A stretch of DNA of 64,000 bases from positions 1,546,174,868-1,546,238,867 of the forward strand of contig OY728122.1 of assembly GCA_963277665.1 (NCBI GenBank), written 5' to 3'. How positions within the stretch are numbered: the first letter of the stretch is position 1; every line of letters begins with the position of its first letter. This document shows positions 14,166-25,099 of the stretch, in pieces. A program made the position numbers and the translations under genes. The stretch is from Viscum album (Eukaryota > Streptophyta > Magnoliopsida > Santalales > Viscaceae). The notes under the pieces were generated by a model. It saw only the letters and a list, made by a program, of their open reading frames with translations. It did not search any database and had not been told where the DNA came from.

Positions 14166-14813
14166 TCAGAAGCCATACACATCACCAAATCCATCGCCAT
14201 CACCCGGGTCAAACGCCTCATCCGCGGTAGCCGATTCCCATTCCGAACATTCATACTGCTTCAGTATCTTCACGTACTTTCTTCTGAGATTTAACTTCTC
14301 TAAACACACCAACTCCTCAGAAGAAATCATACCTTTGCTTTTACTTAACGAGGACCTGGTGGACATTGGCTTTGGCATGGAAGAGTAATCCTTCCGCTGC
14401 CTTCTTCTTGGTGAGGCAGACACAACATCCCCATTTCCTGCTACTGTCTTCTTCCCATGCTGCACCACGCCACTAAAGGAAGCACGACTTCGATCACCAT
14501 TTTCTTTTTCACTGTCAGAAATATCCCCCCATTTTCCAGGAAGAATCAAATTCTGAAGACTGCTATTCTCACCCTTCTCCTGGCCAGTATGACTAGAACT
14601 GTCAAGTGTTGCCATGCACTGTGACTGCCCAGAATCTGCATCTTGCATATGCAATTCACCCGGCAGCTTCTCTCCATCAGTCCAAGTAGGAACCTCTCCT
14701 TCAATCTGGCCCCGCCCCTCATCCACCTCTTCATTTATCAGACCAGAGAAGCAATTGCTGGTTTCAACATTAGCAGCCTTCTGCACAGGCTGTGACTTCA
14801 GTCCAGGAGAAGC
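14166..14813 (-). CDS. C-terminal 215 codons of a truncated unknown protein (possible LINE ORF1 tail)
   Basis: The only well-preserved coding sequence in the window. The frame is already open at the insertion border (first codons read ASPGLKSQPV), so the true N-terminus is missing; the GTG at 14,786 is not a meaningful start. What remains is hydrophilic and looks disordered: a Ser/Gly/Glu-rich part (residues about 20-115), a basic patch PRRRQRK (about 135-141), a Ser/Lys-rich stretch, a likely helix around EELVCLEKLNLRRKYVKI (about 166-183) and an acidic Gly-rich end (DPGDGDGFGD) before the stop. I see no CCHC knuckle, RRM, RT or RNase H. Tails of this kind occur after the RRM-like domain and knuckle of plant LINE ORF1 proteins, hence the tentative call. 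A retroposed host transcript is the alternative. Expression is unlikely, since no promoter came with it. The open frame on the opposite strand (14,614-14,841) is a shadow. Confidence 0.5.
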   Translation of the reverse strand, partial: ASPGLKSQPVQKAANVETSNCFSGLINEEVDEGRGQIEGEVPTWTDGEKLPGELHMQDADSGQSQCMATLDSSSHTGQEKGENSSLQNLILPGKWGDISDSEKENGDRSRASFSGVVQHGKKTVAGNGDVVSASPRRRQRKDYSSMPKPMSTRSSLSKSKGMISSEELVCLEKLNLRRKYVKILKQYECSEWESATADEAFDPGDGDGFGDVYGF

Positions 14814-14825
14814 CCTTAAACATTA
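14814..14825. repeat. Target-site duplication, right copy (CCTTAAACATTA)
   Basis: Identical to 14,054-14,065; marks the 5' border of the minus-strand insertion. Confidence 0.85.
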
Positions 14826-15539
14826 CATTAGACAAACATGAATTAAAATCTAATATGAGGGATAAAAATGTGTAATAAATTTATAACTGGAAAATATTTA
14901 TATTTATAATATCATATATAATCCTATTATTTCATTTTATCACCCATTTGTCAACAATCATTTATTATTATTATTATAATTTTTTGGGGTCTTAATTGCC
15001 TTATTTTCTCATGAAATTTTTATTCGGGACGTTTTAGTTATTTTTCATCATATATAGGTCTATCATTGAAAAAATTATTAAAATGATACAAATTTCACTT
15101 TTATTCATTATATAACTATTTAAAAAATTATTGAATTTTTGACATGTAAAATTATTCACATCGATTCCTGCAGATGGTAGACCAAATATTAACATGAGTG
15201 AAGCTATCATTATCTCTAATAGTGAATGGGTAAGGAAGTGAATGGTATATAAATTTTATAGTGTTAATATACTTTCATATTTATCATATATATTCCTTTC
15301 ATTCTTCATTATGAAAATACTTGTGTTTAAGTGTTGGACATAATTACATCAGTTTGGAACGTTGTAGCCTACCATAGACACAAACGATGTCTTTTTTTCC
15401 CATTTATTGGATAAAGATATATGTTAATATTTTTCCATAGACCTATTATTATCTTAATATATGGGATATTTATTTATTATATTGATATATTGGACATATA
15501 ATTTATGGTTGCAAGAGAATATGTAAAAATAGAAAGATC
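14826..15539. other. AT-rich DNA without a recognised feature
   Basis: The low-GC background resumes directly after the duplication. It contains a short TTA run near 14,963-14,975 and nothing else I can name. Confidence 0.5.
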
Positions 15540-15880
15540 TTTATAGAAATAATTACCTTTTTCTCAGAAGAACCACCTTTTGATCCCTTATTACGGATCG
15601 GGGGGGTCAGAATTTTGTAGAGAAAAACACCAATAGAATTAATATAAGGATATTTTAGATATCTTTTGGTATGTTTTTTATACATATAAGGCTTTATAGG
15701 TGTGAATAATTAAGGGAAAAATGTTCTCTTTTTTATGTTAGGGAGGGGACCCTCTTCCAAAAAATTTGGAAATATCTGAAATGATTACATAATTATAGAA
15801 TAATTCCTAAAAAAATGAATCCAAATGAAATTATATTAGAAGGTGGGTTGGATAAGCTAAAAATATAACTATAATATGAT
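15540..15880 (-). repeat. LTR-like block on the minus strand
   Basis: Read on the minus strand, this block shows the same order of landmarks as the promoter-proximal part of the gypsy LTRs at 20.75 and 41.87 kb: a CCAACCCACC-type stretch, TTTCCAAA...GGAAGAGGG, TATAAA-like sites, then after about 150 bp a GATCCGTAATAAGGGATC block and TTCTTCTGAGAAAAAGG. That order fits an LTR of a related but separate gypsy family in the opposite direction. Only one copy was found and no pol can be read beside it. A minus-strand exon with a donor site (GAAAAAGGTAAT) is a weaker alternative. Confidence 0.4.
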
Positions 15881-18800
15881 ACATTGATATGTTTAATTAT
15901 AAAAGTAAATCTTTTGTTTTGGTATAACCACAGATAGAGTCGAGTTAAACTTAATTGGGGTAATTAATTTTTAATGTTATTGCATTTCATTAGGAAAAAG
16001 ATTCATTTGAACTAATTTCCTAATATTATTTTCTTTTGATTCAAAATGTGGAATGCATTTTATCAAATTCCAATCAACTAATATGAAACTTATAATTAAA
16101 TCTAAACCCACATATTGTTCCAGAATGTAATTTTTACAAAAATCTATTTTTAAGAGAAATATAATATAATATTAAATAATTGAATAATAATAAAAAATAT
16201 ATTGATTTAAATTAATATATTTATATATATAATAATATTTTTAATAACTAAAATATGTGATTACATTTTTTTTAAAACAATTTTATGAATATGAAAAGAA
16301 TATTTTTGAAAAATAACTCTCCTACATCCAAATGATATTTTCATTATTTCAATAAAGTATATAGTTAATAAAATAAAAATTATACATATTATAATAAATA
16401 ATTTTAAATAATTAAATAATGGTTAAATAATAATTTCCTATTTTATTTATAGAAAAAGGTTAAAAAATCATTTTAGAATTATTTTGTAGAAGTTAGATAA
16501 AAGTCAATATATATCCTATAAAATTATTATTTTTATACTATGAAAATTTAAAATTTTAATTTTATTTTTGATTTATTAATATAGAATGTTAACGGACTAT
16601 AATTGAGTCTCAGTTTCTACATTCACTATTTTTAGAAGTTGTCCCTCACCATGATGAATGTGTTAATGTCCTAATGTTTGTCCAATAGTGTATATGAAAA
16701 TTAATTGATGAACATAATGTTTTATTCCTTTAACTATTATAATTATGTTCTCTATGGTCATGTGTTGCAAAAAGTGATGTGGGGTTTATGTTATGTATAA
16801 TTATATAAAACTATTAATGCTTGATTTAATCATCCTGATTTCGTAGATCTATTATATTATTAATGTATTGTTACCTTAATGATATTATATTTCATTTTTG
16901 GGGTTTAATTATTGGTGCTTGATCTGAAGTATGACTTATACACCAAATGGAGGAGTTATATATATAAATAATGATTATTTCTAAGAGGTTAAATGAAATG
17001 TTTAAAAGTAAATAATTATTTAATATTTATTGTGTTACTATCCAAAACCCTATTTTTATGAGTATTTATATTAATGAGATAAAAAGTTCATCAAGAGATA
17101 ACATAGAATATTATGTGATTTTTCTTGACAATATTTGATAATATGTTGAATGAATAATTTGAAATAATGAAACTGATCCTAACACATACGCATTTACATA
17201 ATTATTTAATTTCATCTATCTTTAGTAACCCTATTACCATCATCAATTAGATTTATAATTTATACACTATTATTAAATCTATTTATTTTTTATATCAGAT
17301 ATAACTCCCACTTCTTCCTCATTAATTCTTATTCAAAAATTAATAAAACTATGAATTAATCATACTATCCTTCTAGAGACTACTTATGTATGTCTATGTT
17401 AATGTAATGGACAACCATCATCATATATAACATGGGATGTATAGTTCCCTACATAGTTTAACATTAAGATAATTTGGAATTATTTATAGGGAAATAGTGA
17501 GTCATCATAATTTTTATTTTACATTCTATATAGTAAAAATAAAAAATAGATAAAAAATTCAAAATATTGTTCCTAATTTAATAGACTCTGTGCATGAAAA
17601 TAATTGTTAAAATATTTATAGGGACTAAAGGTGTATTCAATCAAGTATAATTCTTAGTACATATCTACTACCTCAATTTTAAAAGATATAAATAACTTCA
17701 TAAAAAAGCAATGTAAGAAAATAACAAAATATGAAGGAAATCAACCTATTCATAATACCTCAGAATAAAAATAGTTTCATGATTTTATTGATTAAAATGA
17801 GAACCTTCCACTAATATTGTGTAAATAGTGAGATAAAATGATATTTTTAACTTATGTTATATTATAATGACTCTAAATTAAATAGAAGCATCACCAGCTA
17901 TAATATTATCATTTTTCAATGATATTATATGAAAATATTCTTGTATTTTTATAGGATTTTAATACTACAATATAATACATTTTATTGAATATAGTGATTG
18001 AGTCAATTATCAAAATGTGTTATTTACCCCACTACATGAATTAAAAAGCACAAACATAGCTATTGAAAATATAAAAAATTTATACTTAGTGGGTGTATAT
18101 GAAAAATTATTTTATTAGGATATTTTGTCTCACCAAGGGAATAATAGATAAGAAATATAATTAATTAATTTTTTAAGAATGATCAGTGATCTTTTCATAA
18201 GTAGAGGGAGAGATACAAGGATTAAAACTAATATTTTCCTTATTTAATGTTCCAAAATTAACTACATATTAAAATTTTCAATAATGGATTGAATGAAATT
18301 ATGATGAATTAATTTGACACTATAGTACAATATAAATATGCTAATAAGACCACAAATGATTTTATAAATCTATAAAACAAGATTTCTTAAAACTATAAAT
18401 GAATAAATAAAAGGGAGAATGGTTCTTCTAATGATATTAGTGTTAAAGATAATGTCATGTCCATGAATGATAAAAAGAAAATGCAATACAATAATTCCTT
18501 CCCAAGAAAAAAAATAAAGAATGAGTAAAATAAATAATATTATATTTTTGGGAACTATGATATAGCATGATTTATTAAAATACTAAAAAATAATAATCAC
18601 TAAACAAAGTAAAGAACATGAATTAATAGATAGAATTGGTCGTTGACATGTAATATGATAATCATTTTACAACACATTTAATCATGTTTCTAAGAAGTAA
18701 CCAAGATCTCCTTAAAAAATATTGAATCATCAAACATTATGAAGAATTAGGGTTTTAGAGAAAATACATAATGGTTGTTAACCAAGAAGAAACCATGGAT

Positions 18801-19269
18801 CCAACATAAACTTATCCTCTACATCTTGTCAAGATGAGATGGGAATGGAAAAATTTAAGAATATTTTAGGATGATCCTGGAAAAAAATATAACATGATTG
18901 ATTTTTAGTTAATTAATAACTGAAAAAAATCCATGAATAAATAGCTAATGAAATGGGACTATGAATGTTTTTAGAATTTAGAAAATAAGATAGGGTAGAT
19001 TCCTAATAAATGTTTCATGATAAATAATGGGATGTTTCTCTGTAATATCGAGATTAATACAAAGAGGAATTCATAGACATTACTACTAGATAATGATAAA
19101 TAGTTAAAGAGAAAGGGGATGTATAGAATATGAAATGTAAATAACAAGTGTCAGATAATTAAGAACTTGATTTTCAAGAAGAGATAAATTATAGTGAGAA
19201 TAAATAAGAAAAATATGAAGTGGTATTAGAATACATAATGAACAAAATGATGTAAAGAGACTATGAGTT
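15881..19269. other. Heavily decayed DNA, possibly an older unit of the gypsy array
   Basis: No domain can be read with confidence. The last 80 bp before LTR A (about 19,200-19,280, +) weakly resembles the end of the pol tail, as found before LTR C (TGGTATTAG...ATGAAC...AAAGAGACTATGAG against the matching stretch near 40,230). If real, LTR A would be the 3' LTR of a still older copy. Elsewhere the stretch is background AT-rich sequence. Confidence 0.3.
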
Positions 19270-21250
19270 TAATTCCCCAAGATTTCACTATATATTTTTT
19301 CATTAAACAAATACTATGTTGAATTACTAGTTTCAGATAAAACACTGAACTAAAATAAAGGGAAATTCAATTTATTGAGATAAAATATTATTATAAATGG
19401 TAAAAATTTGCACATTATGGGTATTTAATATGATAAATAATTATGATAAATAAAAATATATGTAAATAAAATTAATGTAAAAATAAAATGTATTTCCCCA
19501 TGGGTTAGTATAATAATCATAACATTGAATAAAACTATAATAGAAAGGAAAATAATTAAAAATAGAATAGAAATATTGAGAGAGTGTAAAATGAATAAAA
19601 TGAATGATCTTAGTATTGTATATATGGTGATATATATTAATGAAATCTAATATTCCTATATATGGTCTTCAGAATTACGACCCTAGAATATATGACCATT
19701 TGAAATATCTTCGTTGGGTATTCATGATACTAATAGGTGTATTTAATTTTTTAGACATCTAAAAACATCATTATAAATAGTAAATTGTAAACATAATATT
19801 TAATTAAAATGTTTTATATTTTTATGCAATGAATATTTTTAATAGTATTATTATTAAAGAATAGATTTGTTTACTTATAAAACCTAATGATATTTTTTGA
19901 TACCAAAGTATTGATAAAATTTTTTATTTAAAAGATGAATAATTATATTTTATCGGAATTGTTTCAAATTATTTATTGTTAAAAAATAATGTTTTTAAAG
20001 AAGTTTACTTTTAATATTTATATATGTTACATTAATAATCTAAATTTATCATTAATGAATAACGATATCAATTAAATATATTCATAATATATAAAACTAA
20101 TTAATATTAATTTAATTATTTTTACTTTGAGAAGAAGAAGATTAATTACATTTTACGCTTAAAAATTATATCTTCTAAAAATGTTTTTATTCATTAGGTG
20201 TATCAATATGAAATTAAATTTTAATAATTTAGAAAATTTGATCAAATAAAAAGTATTTTATTCTTTTACACATCATATATAAAATTAGTTAATGTGGAAA
20301 ATTCGTTTTTTAGTTATAATTATAATTTTCGGATGTAGAAGTTAATTTCCTTAATAATGGTAAATTGGTTATTTTCAATGAATTGTTCTCTATTACTTTT
20401 CAAAAATTATTATATAAATTAATTAAATTAATATATTTTAAATAATGAATCCAGTTTAATTTTAATTTTTAAAATAAAAAATATATAAAAATTTATTTAA
20501 ATTATTAATTTATAGGATATTATAATATGAACACATAAATATTAATTATCATGTCAAAACATGGTATGAGGGGTTATTTTTAATTTCATATAAAATAATT
20601 AATTTTTATATAAGGTATTTATACAAGGTAAATGTGGGAAACTTTATGGTTCCCAAATTATTGATATAGAAGATTATATAAAATGTTAATTAATTGTGTT
20701 GAAGATTCATTGAGAAATGTATCACAAACATTTACTTACTAACTCACCAAACACCCATGTGACTCCATTTTTACCCAAAAATTTACATATGTTTCCAAAA
20801 AAACATCCCTCAGTTTATCTTATAAAACTAGATGTCCGCCATCTAATAAAAACCACACTCATCCTTTAAATCACATATCAATCCCTTCCCATTTTGACAC
20901 TATTAATGCCTTCTTCTAAATTTTTTATCCTTTGGTTACACGAAGGAGTCCCAAATCCTCCTTTTCTAAGAGGCCCTCAAAGATATGATTTGTGCTCTGA
21001 AAACAAGTATTATACACTCCATAATCATTTTATATCAATATTTTTCCATCAATTTAATAAATTATATATTTCCCATACTTAATTAATATAAAAGATATCA
21101 TTACTCTTATATTATAATTAAATTACAATAAAATAGTAAATTTCATGGAAATTAATGCCAACATATTATCACATCATTTTTTTGGATTGTTTGAAAACAT
21201 ATATAAATCATTAAATAAATTTATATCACAGATTTATATGAAAAATAAAA
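19270..21250 (+). repeat. LTR A of the gypsy array (element family II)
   Basis: First of three direct copies of one LTR. Landmarks shared with B and C in order: AGAGxGTAAAATGAATAAAATGAATGA near 19,580; a TCGTTGGGTA block at 19,711 (TCATTGGGTA at 29,138 and 40,798); ACTCACCAAAC..CCCA near 20,740; ATGTTTCC near 20,789; TATAAAA at 20,821; and CCCAAATCCTCxxTTTC near 20,950. Offsets to B are 9,427-9,544 bp and to C 21,087-21,135 bp. The exact ends are not resolved; the length is about 2 kb, usual for chromovirus LTRs of the Tekay/Del type. The open frame at 20,894-21,082 lies within it and is fortuitous. Confidence 0.7.
20821..20827 (+). promoter_or_regulatory. Putative TATA box of LTR A
   Basis: TATAAAA at the aligned position in all three LTR copies (20,821; 30,365; 41,949), at offsets that fit the rest of the LTR alignment (9,544 and 21,128 bp). 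Its conservation in otherwise diverged copies supports the LTR call; activity is unknown. Confidence 0.45.
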
Positions 21251-24200
21251 TACTATAAAATATTATTATAATATGTAAATATTATTTTTCCTTATTAATA
21301 ACATTAATATTGAACTCATTATAAATATACCATCTATTATTCATAAAAAATTTGACAAAAAATATCATGATAAATTTCATCTATATGAATACTACCTAAA
21401 AATGTCATTGAAAGGACATATATTTTTTTATTCATTATGTTTATTATAAAAAGTACCATAATTATTCTGTATATTATAATATCATGATCATGTAAGGATA
21501 ACTAGTACAATTATACCAATAAAATGAAATATATAGTAATACTACTATCAAACCGATAATCAATATTAAAATGAAATATATCAGGACCATGTAGTAAATT
21601 AGTATAATATATTGATATAATACATAATAAATATTAGTTAGTTTCATACATATATGTTTAATGGGTCTATAATTATTATTATATTGGAGGTTGTTCCACA
21701 TATGACGAAATCAGGAACCCACTGTAAGGGGTTTTCATCTCAATTTATCTTCATTTATGTATTATATCCTATTATGAACCAAATAAAGATTTATATAGTG
21801 TATTTAATTCCCCATTAGTTTATATTATAATTATTTAATTTTATTTCATGGGTTTTCAATGTCTTTTCATGATCCCTCCAAATTATTTTGATTCGTCAAA
21901 CACAAAAGTCATAACGATTTTGTAGAAACATCTTTCATTTCATGGAATATTAATAATTCTCCCTTGACTATGTTCATAAATGATTTTTATATTTCATCCA
22001 TTTATAAATTTCATATGGGATTTCATATTTTTATCCATAAAAATCAAAATTTAATTCAAAAGTGTTCCCAATTTAATTTATTTCTAAAACATTTTGTTTT
22101 TAAGAATAGACCATCACATTTTAATAGCTCTATCTCTTCCATGCTCATGTTCATTGTTTAAAAAAAATTCAACTATTATATTGCAAGAAATTGATGGATC
22201 CTCATTCGTATTAATGTTATTTATTATTATATATTTCCATTATATATTTTTACAACTATTTTGTAAATTTTGGGTCTTCATTAATGTCTTCATAAATCAT
22301 AGAAATGGATTTTTGTTAACATCTATATATTTTATATTCCTGTCATAATTTAATTTGATACCAGTTATTTAATTTTTATAAATATTTATTTGTTATAAAT
22401 ATGAATTTATTATTTAATACTACATCCTATCAACATATAGAGAAATTATTTTTCTGAATGTTACCTATAATTTTATCTTTTTTATGATGGTGATAAAAAT
22501 GTTTTTTAAAAATAAATTCAATGAATTTCGATAAAATTTTAAATCATTATAAAAATAACAATTTCCTAGGGTTTAAATTTTATGATTACTCACCAAATTC
22601 AATTATGATATTAAATATTTTTTATAATATTATATTTGGTATTCATAAACTTAATTCCTGATATCATCTATTGGGATTAAATTAATGAAATGTTTTTACC
22701 CATTTTCCTTACAGGGGTTCTAATAATGAGATTTTTGATTCATATTCTATGAAACACATATGTATTTTTTATTATTAAGTCGGTGGAGTAACCTATAAAA
22801 TACCCCGATGAATTGTAAAAGCATTATATCTCATGAGATAAATGTACTGTGAGAGGACAAAATTTCATCACCTATATATTTACAACTATGTAAGATATAA
22901 TGATTAATTTATAGATATATCCATAATAATTTTTAGTTACATTATTTCTATTTATCTATGTTCAATAAATTTTGAATTTAAATTATTACATTTTCTAAGT
23001 ACACAATGTTATGATTTATATGCCAATTATTATTCTACATTTCTAAGTTATGTCACAGCCCAATATCATAAACCATGTATCATGAATATTTTATCACGAC
23101 ATTAAAATCTTATAACACTGTATATAGTTTATATTTTGAGGTTATATGATATTTTTTAAGGCCTTATCAAAATTAATTTTGTTTCTATATCCTTTTCAAT
23201 AAAATATTTTCCATATTAATGCTTTCTAATATTCTGATTATCTTACTTAGTTATGAATTTTTTATTACATTTACGTTACTGATATTTTGGGATCAATACT
23301 TATTTTGTTTCCCATTTCTGTAGTTAATTTTTTACAATATAATTTTTATAATTACGTCATTTTTAGACTAATTTTTGGGAAATTTTTAAGTAATAATGTT
23401 AAATAATACTTTTTTGTAGCTAATATCAAAAAATTTATATCATTTTATTTCTATGAATGTCTATTTATTTTTGAGATTCCATGTTAAAAATTATTTAAAT
23501 GATATTAAATATATTGAAATTATGATTGGGTAACATATGTCAGTTTCAAATAACATTTTAGTAATTTTTGGGTCATCTTTGATTTTATTATATAACCCAT
23601 CTAAAGGAAACCAAGGGTTAACCAAAATAATCCTTGTATAAAATGAAATTATCCAAAAAAATTACATAATATGTTTGGATGTTTAAAAAATATTATTTTA
23701 TTATTTATCCCTCATGATTTACCCTTTTGGATTTAATAATGTCAGTATCCAATAGACAATAAATTAAAAAATAATGAAATTGAATATGTATTAATTGCTA
23801 TATTGAATAAAAAAATAGGATATGAGTTAGAGTTAGAAATTTCAGAGTGATACACACCCAAATTTTACCAGATATTATCAAAAAACCATTCTAATCATCC
23901 ATGAATTCCCTAAAAGGGTAAAAATAAATTGAATATTTCTTGAGGAAATTAAATCATTCATTTTGTTGTAATTCCAACCCACTAGTTGTCGAAAAATGGA
24001 TTAATAAAAAAGGAAACATATTTTTTTCTCCATTGCTCAGATCATGAAATAGTATTTTTAGTTACTTAAAATATAAAAGGTGAAGCTAAAAAATAGTGGA
24101 ATGTTATTTTGAATAAATTTAAAAAAGTAATAATTTGACTCTATATAATGAGATAAGTTGAAGAGAATAATCTTTACCAATTATTTTCCATGAACCCAAC

Positions 24201-25099
24201 GCATTAAAATAGAGAGATAATTCATGGAGCTATGAAAATTAGGTTTAATCTATGAGGTGTTTTTAAGAAAAAATCAAAAAAATCACATGTTATACATCCA
24301 ATATAATTATGAACCTTGACAGTAAGATTGATTGTTTCTTGAAATAATGAAAATACATTCTTGAAAATGACAATATATATCAGTATCCTTATATAAGAAT
24401 TGAACAATGAATTAATAATAAAATCTGTATAATTTTTGTTGACCCTTGAAATGAAATGGATATAGGTAGAAATATTCTTCACTTTTTTTCTACGAATGTA
24501 TTTTATATTTTTGGATGTTTTTTTCCATAGTTGTAATGATTTCTAAAAATTTATACTCGCCACCTAAAACATTTGATATAGATTTATTAGTGTAATTTTT
24601 TTATGGAGAAAAAATTTCATCCAAGGTGTATTTGTCTTAAAAAATAATTCATTTGGGGAATAAACTTCATACGGGTCATGTTTTTTTAATCATAGTTGAA
24701 TTAATTGTGTTATTATTAATTTATTTGATATATCTTCATAGTTATAATATCAATTATAATGTTAAATATCTCTAATATTATATCCTAATTCACACCACTT
24801 CCAAATATCAATGGATGGATTTTTATTAACTCTTATTAGTTGAAAACCATATAATATGTTTATTTATACCCAATAACATGGATTAAATGGATCAAATATA
24901 TAGATAAAATCTCAATATTGAATAAATTCCCATCATACAAGATTATATTTACATATTTCTTAGTAAAATACGCAGTATTCACAAAAAATATGATCTGGAG
25001 TTTTCAATTGAACTTATTAAATTTGTTATGAAAATTTATACTAATTCTTTATGAAAAGGATCCCATTAAATTATAGTAATTAGATGATAATCATCAAGT
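21251..25099 (+). pseudogene. Leader and gag relic, array body 1
   Basis: No gag domain is readable. The stretch is tied to the array by blocks repeated in bodies 2 and 3: CTCTTCCATG near 22,135 (about 34,230 in body 2) and AACACATATGTATTTTTT at 22,753 (34,848 in body 2, a diverged match at 44,438 in body 3). Frames at 21,964-22,161, 22,094-22,348 and 24,222-24,482 show no family signature. Confidence 0.5.

Larger units (their letters stand above)
14066..14813 (-). mobile_element. Young 5'-truncated retroposed insertion (LINE-related)
   Basis: A 748-bp insertion bounded by a perfect 12-bp duplication. The base composition changes abruptly at both borders: about half G+C inside, with 18 CpGs, against 4 CpGs in the preceding 748 bp. 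On the minus strand it consists of a reading frame open from the 5' border (14,813) to a stop at 14,166, then a 100-bp 3' UTR-like part with an AATAAA-type signal, a perfect 9-bp hairpin and a short T-rich end. There is no poly(A). The open 5' end and the duplication fit 5' truncation during LINE-type insertion. The protein is not the reverse transcriptase end expected of an ordinary LINE, so it may be an ORF1-only LINE derivative or a retroposed transcript. The CpG content and intact frame show it is far younger than its surroundings. Confidence 0.78.

Noticed and set aside
14614..14841. 75-codon plus-strand frame
   Set aside because: Shadow of the minus-strand frame in the GC-rich insertion; it also runs across the insertion border into the duplication and flank.
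15503..15685. Minus-strand protein-coding exon
   Set aside because: The frame is short, and the landmarks around it follow the order seen in the gypsy LTRs; a donor-like GGTAAT alone is not enough.
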